From Pseudomonas sp. (GTDB lineage Bacteria; Pseudomonadota; Gammaproteobacteria; Pseudomonadales; Pseudomonadaceae), in assembly GCA_029239415.1 (NCBI GenBank), contig JAQZAY010000277.1:1-5037 (forward strand): DNA of 5,037 nucleotides, read 5' to 3'. The notes under the pieces were generated by a model. That model searched no databases, was not told the origin of the DNA, and worked only from the letters and a program-made list of their open reading frames with translations. How positions within the stretch are numbered: position 1 is the first letter of the stretch; each line of letters opens with the position of its first letter. Of this stretch, positions 1 to 5,037 are shown piece after piece. Both the position numbers and the translations under genes were made by a program.

Positions 1-742
1 CACGATCGTTGTCCCGGGTTGGCGCAATCGCGACGAGCCGCCACCCCAGGCATTGCTCGACGCGCTGCGCGATGCCCATGGACGTGGGGCACGGCTGCTG
101 TCGATCTGCTCGGGCGCCTTCGTGCTGGCCGCCACGGGGCTGCTCGATGGCCTGCGGGCCACCACCCATTGGCGCTACACGGATGAGCTGGCTGCACGCT
201 TCCCCACCATCGAGGTCGATCCAGCGGTGCTCTACGTGGACAGCGGCCAAGTGATCACTTCGGCCGGTAGCGCGGCAGGTATCGATGCCTGCCTGCATCT
301 GGTCGAGCGCGACTTTGGCGCCCATGTCGCCAATAGCGTGGCGCGACGGTTGGTAATGGCTCCGCAGCGTCCCGGTGGGCAGGCACAGTTCATCCCGGCA
401 CCGGTTGCCCAAGCCCCCAGGGACGACGTGTCTGCGGTGCTGGAATGGGCCCGCCAGCACCTGGGCGAAACCCTGACGGTGAGCCAGATGGCGGCCAAGG
501 CGCTGATGAGCGAACGCACGTTCCTCAGGCGCTTCGGCGAAGCCACCGGCATGACGCCCAAGAACTGGCTGCAGCATGCGCGCATGGCCCAGGCGCGCTC
601 GCTGCTGGAAAGCACCCGCCTGAACAGCGAACAGATTGCCGAGCGTTGCGGATTTGCCTCGGTGGAAAGCTTTCGTGTGGCCTTTCGCAAAGTGGTCGGC
701 CTGGCGCCGTCTTTCTACCGGGAAAGTTTCGGACAGCGATAG
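1..742 (+). CDS. ftrA: GlxA/FtrA-type AraC-family transcriptional regulator, 5' truncated by window edge
   Basis: The reading frame is open from base 2, so the start lies left of the window; the TTG at 53 is only an internal Leu. About 246 residues are visible (numbered here from the first full codon). The N-terminal part is the end of a DJ-1/PfpI (class I amidotransferase-like) domain: VVPGW at 3-7 and the nucleophile-elbow motif SICSG with Cys at about 36, followed by ATTHWRY and the typical LYVDSGQVITSAGSAAGID stretch. The C-terminal part (about 140-243) is an AraC/XylS DNA-binding domain with two helix-turn-helix units, around 159-178 (SQMAAKALMSERTFLRRF) and 207-233 (EQIAERCGFASVESFRVAF). 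This order is that of GlxA-type regulators, and the wording closely resembles proteins named FtrA. Family members are usually about 310-330 aa, so roughly 70-80 residues are missing. Full-length relatives are cytoplasmic DNA-binding activators or repressors; their ligand is generally unknown. It converges on the lysR gene, with 45 bp between the stops. The family is sure; the ftrA symbol is less so. Confidence 0.9.
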   Translation, partial: TIVVPGWRNRDEPPPQALLDALRDAHGRGARLLSICSGAFVLAATGLLDGLRATTHWRYTDELAARFPTIEVDPAVLYVDSGQVITSAGSAAGIDACLHLVERDFGAHVANSVARRLVMAPQRPGGQAQFIPAPVAQAPRDDVSAVLEWARQHLGETLTVSQMAAKALMSERTFLRRFGEATGMTPKNWLQHARMAQARSLLESTRLNSEQIAERCGFASVESFRVAFRKVVGLAPSFYRESFGQR

Positions 743-754
743 ACACTACTCTCA

Positions 755-785
755 AGTTGGACCGAGCCTGGACCGATCCAGGCCC
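755..785. repeat. 11-bp tandem repeat with overlapping hairpin in the convergent junction
   Basis: TGGACCGAGCC (758-768) is followed directly by TGGACCGATCC (769-779), one mismatch in 11. The second copy forms part of a perfect 6-bp stem, GCCTGG (766-771) with CCAGGC (778-783), around a 6-nt loop. It sits between the stop codons of the AraC-type gene (742) and the convergent LysR gene (788), where a bidirectional terminator would be expected. Neither strand has a T-run after the stem, so a rho-independent terminator is only a guess. The repeat may equally be replication slippage. Confidence 0.45.
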
Positions 786-787
786 CC

Positions 788-1681
788 CTACATGCGGTGG
801 TGCTCCACCAGGAAGTCGACGAACACCCGCACGCGCGCCGGCATCGCCGCGCCGCCGACGAACACCGCATGGATCGGCTCGTTGTCGCCGGGGTTCCAGG
901 CCTCTAGCAGGGGGACCAGGTCGCCGCGTTGCAGGTCCTCGGCCACGCTGAACTCGCCGATGCGCGCGATGCCGGCACCGACCCTGGCCAACTGCGCCAG
1001 CGCCTCGCCACTGCTGCATTGGATATTGCCGCTGATCTTCAGTGAAAACACATTGCCGTCGCGGATGAAAGGCCAGTCGGGTTCGGCACGACGAAAGTTG
1101 AAGCGCAGGCAGTTGTGCCGCAGCAGGTCTTCCGGGACCTGGGGCGTGCCGTGGCGTTGCAGGTACTGGGGCGAGGCCACCACGACCTGGCCGGTGGCGC
1201 CGATCCGGCGCGCGGTCAGGGGGCTGTCGGGCAGGTGGCCAAAACGTACTGCCACGTCGGCTTGCCCACCGAGGATGTCAGCCACTTCGTCGCCCAGGGA
1301 GAGGTCGACGAGAATGTCCGGGTAGCGGGCACTGAAGGCCGCCACCAAGGGCACGATGGCCAACCGACCGTGGCCGAGGGCGGCGCTGACCCGCAAGCGG
1401 CCCTTGGGCGCGCCTTGGTCGGCAATCGATTCCTCGACCTCGGCCATGTCGGCCAGGATGCGCCGGGCGCCTTGCAGGTAGGCCTCGCCTTCGGCCGTGA
1501 AGATGATCGCCCGGGTGGTGCGAAGCAGCAGGCGGGTCCCGAGGCGCTGCTCGATGCGCGCAATGACCCGACTCACGGCCGAAGGCGTCAGCCCCAGTGC
1601 CCGCGCGGCCGCCGACAGGCTGCCCTCGCGCGCCACCGTGGCGAACACCGCCATCTCGCCTGACCTGCCGCTGAAATCCAT
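788..1681 (-). CDS. LysR-family transcriptional regulator (CrgA/DmlR-like subgroup)
   Basis: This is a complete 297-aa protein, a normal length for the family. The start is ATG at 1681-1679, preceded on the minus strand by GAGG (1690-1687) five bases away; the stop is TAG at 790-788. Residues about 8-66 form the LysR winged helix-turn-helix, with GSLSAAARALGLTPSAVSRV (20-39) followed by IEQRLGTRLLLRTTR (43-57). Residues about 93-295 form the periplasmic-binding-protein-like effector domain, including LVAAFSARYPDILVDLSL, GQADVAVRFGHLPDSPL and the late GAGIARI segment. The pattern resembles the CrgA/DmlR-like branch of LysR regulators. It is divergent from the MFS permease, with 94 bp between start codons. 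That arrangement is typical of a regulator that controls its neighbour and itself, which is inferred here rather than shown. The inducer cannot be read from the sequence. The C-terminus is convergent with the FtrA-like gene. Confidence 0.95.
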   Translation of the reverse strand: MDFSGRSGEMAVFATVAREGSLSAAARALGLTPSAVSRVIARIEQRLGTRLLLRTTRAIIFTAEGEAYLQGARRILADMAEVEESIADQGAPKGRLRVSAALGHGRLAIVPLVAAFSARYPDILVDLSLGDEVADILGGQADVAVRFGHLPDSPLTARRIGATGQVVVASPQYLQRHGTPQVPEDLLRHNCLRFNFRRAEPDWPFIRDGNVFSLKISGNIQCSSGEALAQLARVGAGIARIGEFSVAEDLQRGDLVPLLEAWNPGDNEPIHAVFVGGAAMPARVRVFVDFLVEHHRM

Positions 1682-1727
1682 TTGTGCCTCGCAAGCAAAG
1701 GTTATTGTCGGAAATGCCGTCTACCGC

Positions 1728-1742
1728 ATCCAGGACATGGAT
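1728..1742. promoter_or_regulatory. Candidate LysR-type operator (ATC-N9-GAT)
   Basis: The 15 bases ATCCAGGACATGGAT form an interrupted palindrome with ATCC and GGAT arms and a 7-base centre. LysR-type regulators characteristically bind interrupted palindromes of the T-N11-A class. The site is centred about 40 bp upstream of the MFS start codon and about 54 bp upstream of the lysR start codon. A footprint on this site is predicted, not observed. Confidence 0.5.
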
Positions 1743-1763
1743 TGTAACCTTCGCGGCATAGAT

Positions 1764-1769
1764 AAGGAG
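1764..1769 (+). promoter_or_regulatory. Ribosome binding site that fixes the MFS start
   Basis: AAGGAG lies six bases before the ATG at 1776. The reading frame stays open upstream as far as 1497, with other in-frame starts including an ATG at 1737. None of those has a comparable site, and they would add residues that family members lack and that run back into lysR. Confidence 0.85.
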
Positions 1770-1775
1770 CCTTTC

Positions 1776-2942
1776 ATGCGTATCAATCCACCCCTCGTAG
1801 CCCTCGCCATCGGTGCCTTTGGCATTGGCGTCACCGAGTTCGCCCCCATGGGGATGCTGCCGGGCATCGCGGCCGACCTGGGCGTTTCCATCCCTGCCGC
1901 CGGCCTGCTGGTCAGCGCCTATGCCCTGGGCGTGCTGCTCGGCGCGCCACTGATGACCCTGACCACAGGCAGGATTCCCCGGCGCCAGCTGCTGATCGGG
2001 CTCATGGCCATCTTTACCCTGGGCAACCTGATGTCGGCCCTGGCGACCGATTACTACAGCCTGCTGGTCGCCCGTGTCGTGACCTCCCTGAACCATGGTG
2101 CGTTCTTTGGCGTGGGTTCCATCGTCGCCGCCAGCCTGGTAGCGCCGGACAAGCGGGCCGGGGCGGTCGCCGCGATGTTCATGGGCCTGACACTGGCCAC
2201 CATCGGCGGCGTGCCGCTGGCTACCTGGTTTGGCGAACTGCTGGGCTGGCGCACCGCGTTCTGGGGCATTGCCGGTCTTGGCGTGGCGACCATGGCCGCG
2301 CTGTGGTTCGCGCTGCCCAACGTGGCGCTGCCAAAGAGCGATGGCGTACTGGCCGAAATCCGCGTACTGGGCCGCGGTCCCGTGCTCTCGGCGCTGGCCC
2401 TGACCGTGGTCGGCTCGAGCGCGATGTTCACCGTCTTCACTTACATTGCGCCGATCCTGAGCAGCGAGACCCATGCGTCCACTTTCTTCGTCACGGCCAT
2501 GCTGGTGCTGTTCGGCATAGGCTTGACCTTGGGCAACGTGTGGGGCGGCAAGGCCGCGGACCGCTCGATCGAGCGCACCCTGGTGATTTCCCTGAGCACG
2601 CTGATCCTGGTACTGCTGGCGTTCACGATTCTCATGCGGTGGCCGATACCCGCTGCCATCAGCATCCTGGTCTGGGGCATCGCCAGCTTTGCCCTGGTGC
2701 CTCCGCTGCAGATGCGCGTGATGGAGGCCGCCAAGCAGGCGCCCAACCTGGCCTCGGCGGTGAACATCGGTGCGTTCAATCTTGGCAATGCGATCGGCGC
2801 GGCGCTTGGCGGTGCGGTGATCAACGCCGGCCTGGGCTACCCGGCGATCTCCCTGGCAGGCGCCGCGATGGCCGGTCTGGGACTGCTCATGGTCCTGGGT
2901 TTCGCATGGCGTTCCAGGACTGCTTTGGCCGCGGCGGTGTAG
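1776..2942 (+). CDS. MFS efflux permease, DHA1 (AraJ/NepI-like) family, 12 transmembrane helices
   Basis: This is a complete 388-aa inner-membrane protein, normal for the DHA1 drug:H+ antiporter branch of the major facilitator superfamily. The hydrophobic profile gives 12 helices at roughly 7-29, 41-60, 71-90, 96-121, 131-150, 160-180, 203-224, 236-255, 268-286, 291-311, 325-348 and 355-377, with a polar central loop at about 182-202. GAPLMTLTTGRIPRRQLLIG (56-75) is the motif-A loop between helices 2 and 3. The conventional acidic residue of that motif is replaced by Thr-Gly, as is common in AraJ-like permeases. Helix 1 carries FGIGVTEFAPMGMLP (15-29), the conserved TEF-P-G-LP signature of this group. 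GGVPLATWFGELLGWRTAFW (144-163) is the motif-C-like segment before helix 6. The likely role is proton-driven export of a small hydrophobic compound or metabolite; the substrate is unknown. The divergent LysR gene is the likely regulator. There are no frameshifts or missing segments. Confidence 0.95.
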   Translation: MRINPPLVALAIGAFGIGVTEFAPMGMLPGIAADLGVSIPAAGLLVSAYALGVLLGAPLMTLTTGRIPRRQLLIGLMAIFTLGNLMSALATDYYSLLVARVVTSLNHGAFFGVGSIVAASLVAPDKRAGAVAAMFMGLTLATIGGVPLATWFGELLGWRTAFWGIAGLGVATMAALWFALPNVALPKSDGVLAEIRVLGRGPVLSALALTVVGSSAMFTVFTYIAPILSSETHASTFFVTAMLVLFGIGLTLGNVWGGKAADRSIERTLVISLSTLILVLLAFTILMRWPIPAAISILVWGIASFALVPPLQMRVMEAAKQAPNLASAVNIGAFNLGNAIGAALGGAVINAGLGYPAISLAGAAMAGLGLLMVLGFAWRSRTALAAAV

Positions 2943-2954
2943 AAAAGCTCTACA
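2938..2954 (+). terminator. Weak stem-loop spanning the MFS stop codon
   Basis: TGTAGA (2938-2943, containing the TAG stop) is complementary to TCTACA (2949-2954) across a 5-base loop. The stem is only 6 bp, is not GC-rich and has no T-run after it, so it does not meet the usual rho-independent terminator pattern. It is recorded because no better terminator is visible after the MFS gene, leaving possible read-through toward the genes at 3095 and 3433. Confidence 0.25.
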
Positions 2955-2986
2955 GGTCGGATAGTGCCGTACAGGAATAAAGGCCG

Positions 2987-3000
2987 CTGATCCGGATTAA
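2987..3000. promoter_or_regulatory. Possible Anr/FNR-family binding site
   Basis: CTGATCCGGATTAA matches the TTGAT-N4-ATCAA consensus of Anr/FNR/Dnr regulators at 8 of 10 defined positions and contains the 8-bp palindrome ATCCGGAT. It lies about 100 bp upstream of the small gene that leads into hmp. Control by an oxygen- or NO-sensing regulator would make sense for a flavohemoprotein operon. The two mismatches, and the lack of a recognisable -10 at the expected distance, keep confidence low. Confidence 0.3.
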
Positions 3001-3008
3001 CCGGGATA

Positions 3009-3037
3009 TGGACGGGAAAGGGTCGCTTTCCAGTCCA
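3009..3037. promoter_or_regulatory. Strong hairpin / inverted repeat upstream of the orf107-hmp pair
   Basis: TGGACGGGAAAG (3009-3020) and CTTTCCAGTCCA (3026-3037) pair at 11 of 12 positions around the 5-base loop GGTCG; the single mismatch is G3014 against A3032. It ends 57 bases before the start codon at 3095. There is no T-run on either side, so it is not a standard terminator. It could be a dimeric-protein operator or a 5'-leader RNA hairpin. Its function is unknown. Confidence 0.55.
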
Positions 3038-3082
3038 GCCGGGGTCATGGTGGCCGTTACTCCTGGATGAAAACAAAGACGT

Positions 3083-3087
3083 AGGAG
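3083..3087 (+). promoter_or_regulatory. Ribosome binding site of the 107-aa gene
   Basis: AGGAG lies seven bases before the ATG at 3095. This is good support that the small unrecognised reading frame is translated and for the choice of its start. Confidence 0.7.
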
Positions 3088-3094
3088 CAATCGC

Positions 3095-4647
<1,553 letters not shown>

Positions 4648-4654
4648 GGCTCAA

Positions 4655-4692
4655 TGGGTCGAGCACTGCTAGTGGCTGCCGCTCTCGACCCA
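4655..4692. terminator. Terminator-like inverted repeat between hmp and the convergent kinase gene
   Basis: TGGGTCGAG (4655-4663) and CTCGACCCA (4684-4692) form a perfect 9-bp GC-rich stem enclosing 20 bases; the loop itself can fold as CACT-GCT-AGTG (4664-4674). It begins eight bases after the hmp stop codon and lies between two converging genes, where a bidirectional terminator is expected. Neither strand has a T-run after the stem, and the loop is long. It may therefore work with Rho or act as an mRNA 3'-end stabiliser instead. Confidence 0.45.
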
Positions 4693-4731
4693 AAGCCGCG
4701 GATAGGCAGCAGCTCCTGCATTGATGGCGTC

Positions 4732-5037
4732 CTACCTGACGCTGGCCATGGGGCAGTGCAATATCAGCGCCGCGCCACCCAGTTCGCTACCGCCCACCTC
4801 CAGGCCGAACCCGTGCAGGTCGACGATCGCCGCGACGATCGACAGCCCCAGCCCGAACCCGGCATGGCGATGGCCTTCCTCGCTGCGGTAGAAGCGCTTG
4901 AGCACCGCCTCGCGCTCCTCGGCGGGAATCCCGGGCCCGCTGTCCTCGACGGCGATATGCACCCCCGAGGCATCCAGGCGGGCATGCAGGCGCACCGTGC
5001 CCCCCACTGGAGTGAACTTGATCGCATTGCCCAGCAG
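4732..5037 (-). CDS. Sensor histidine kinase, C-terminal ATP-binding domain only (N-terminus beyond window edge)
   Basis: The frame enters from the right edge and ends at TAG (4734-4732), giving the last 101 residues. They form the HATPase_c domain of a two-component sensor kinase. In order they show the N box LLGNAIKFTP at the window edge, the G1 box EDSGPGIP, an F-box-like VLKRFYRSE, and the G2 box GFGLGLSIV followed by VDLHGFGLEV. An internal GTG at 5007 should not be taken as the start, because the N box lies upstream of it. The missing part should contain the phospho-accepting His, and in most relatives a HAMP domain and membrane sensor. The signal and the partner response regulator, often encoded just upstream, cannot be identified here. 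It converges on hmp with 84 bp between stop codons, so no operon link to hmp is implied. Confidence 0.93.
   Translation of the reverse strand: MLGNAIKFTPVGGTVRLHARLDASGVHIAVEDSGPGIPAEEREAVLKRFYRSEEGHRHAGFGLGLSIVAAIVDLHGFGLEVGGSELGGAALILHCPMASVR

Larger units (their letters stand above)
1682..1775. promoter_or_regulatory. Divergent lysR/MFS promoter region with nested inverted repeats
   Basis: All control sequences for the two divergent genes must lie in or near these 94 bp. The clearest element is ATCC-N7-GGAT at 1728-1742, which satisfies both the ATC-N9-GAT and the T-N11-A forms of a LysR-type recognition box. It lies within a wider imperfect palindrome whose arms are GCAAAGGTTA (1695-1704) and TAACCTTCGC (1745-1754), complementary at 9 of 10 positions and separated by 40 bp. 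No -35/-10 pair with a good sigma-70 match stands out on either strand, which fits a promoter that needs an activator. The gene assignment is strong; the exact operator is inferred. Confidence 0.6.

Noticed and set aside
53..742. TTG at 53 as the true start of the AraC-type regulator
   Set aside because: The frame stays open to the window edge, and residues before it (VVPGW) are conserved DJ-1-type domain sequence, so the gene is simply truncated.
1497..1775. Extended N-terminus for the MFS gene from the long open frame
   Set aside because: It would run back through the start of lysR and add non-membrane sequence absent from the family. The AAGGAG before ATG 1776 defines the start.
1278..2474. 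A 398-codon minus-strand open frame across lysR and the MFS gene
   Set aside because: It overlaps two well-supported genes in a different frame, and its translation is low-complexity (Gly, Gln, His and Arg rich) with no domain. It is a shadow.
3050..3060. GT-N7-AC match (GTGGCCGTTAC) resembling the NorR core
   Set aside because: Only four bases are defined, so chance matches are frequent. NorR-controlled promoters usually have several such sites plus a sigma-54 promoter, which I do not see.
3081..3094. GTAGGAGC resembling the start of a Pseudomonas REP sequence
   Set aside because: The following bases do not continue the REP consensus or form its hairpin. The AGGAG is explained as the ribosome binding site of the 107-aa gene.

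Overview
The window looks like chromosomal DNA of a GC-rich gammaproteobacterium, most likely a Pseudomonas. This rests on the strong preference for G or C at third codon positions, the gene families present, and AGGAG-type ribosome binding sites. No mobile element, tRNA, rRNA, CRISPR array or phage gene is visible. Genus and family calls come from reading the proteins by eye, not from a database search.

Layout. (1) Positions 1-742, + strand: the last ~246 codons of a GlxA/FtrA-type AraC-family regulator, cut by the left edge. (2) Positions 743-787: a short convergent junction with an 11-bp tandem repeat and a small hairpin. (3) Positions 788-1681, - strand: a complete LysR-type regulator. 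(4) Positions 1682-1775: a divergent promoter region with a LysR-box palindrome inside a wider inverted repeat. (5) Positions 1776-2942, + strand: a complete 12-helix MFS drug/metabolite efflux permease. (6) Positions 2943-3094: a 152-bp intergenic region with a weak Anr/FNR-like site and a strong 12-bp-arm hairpin. (7) Positions 3095-3418, + strand: a 107-aa protein I do not recognise. (8) Positions 3433-4647, + strand: a complete flavohemoprotein (Hmp, nitric oxide dioxygenase). (9) Positions 4648-4731: a convergent junction with a 9-bp-stem inverted repeat. (10) Positions 4732-5037, - strand: the C-terminal ATPase end of a sensor histidine kinase, cut by the right edge.

How the genes relate. 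The LysR regulator and the MFS pump form a classic divergent regulator/efflux pair, and the regulator probably controls the pump and itself through the site between them. The small unknown gene and hmp lie 14 bp apart on the same strand, each with its own ribosome binding site, and are probably co-transcribed. The small protein may therefore belong to the NO/nitrosative-stress response. The FtrA-like regulator and the kinase are edge fragments whose partners lie outside the window.

Most of the window is ordinary accessory or housekeeping content. The parts most worth a second look are the unknown gene coupled to hmp, the hairpin and Anr-like site ahead of it, and the operator architecture between lysR and the MFS gene. 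I found no strong evidence of a wholly new system.
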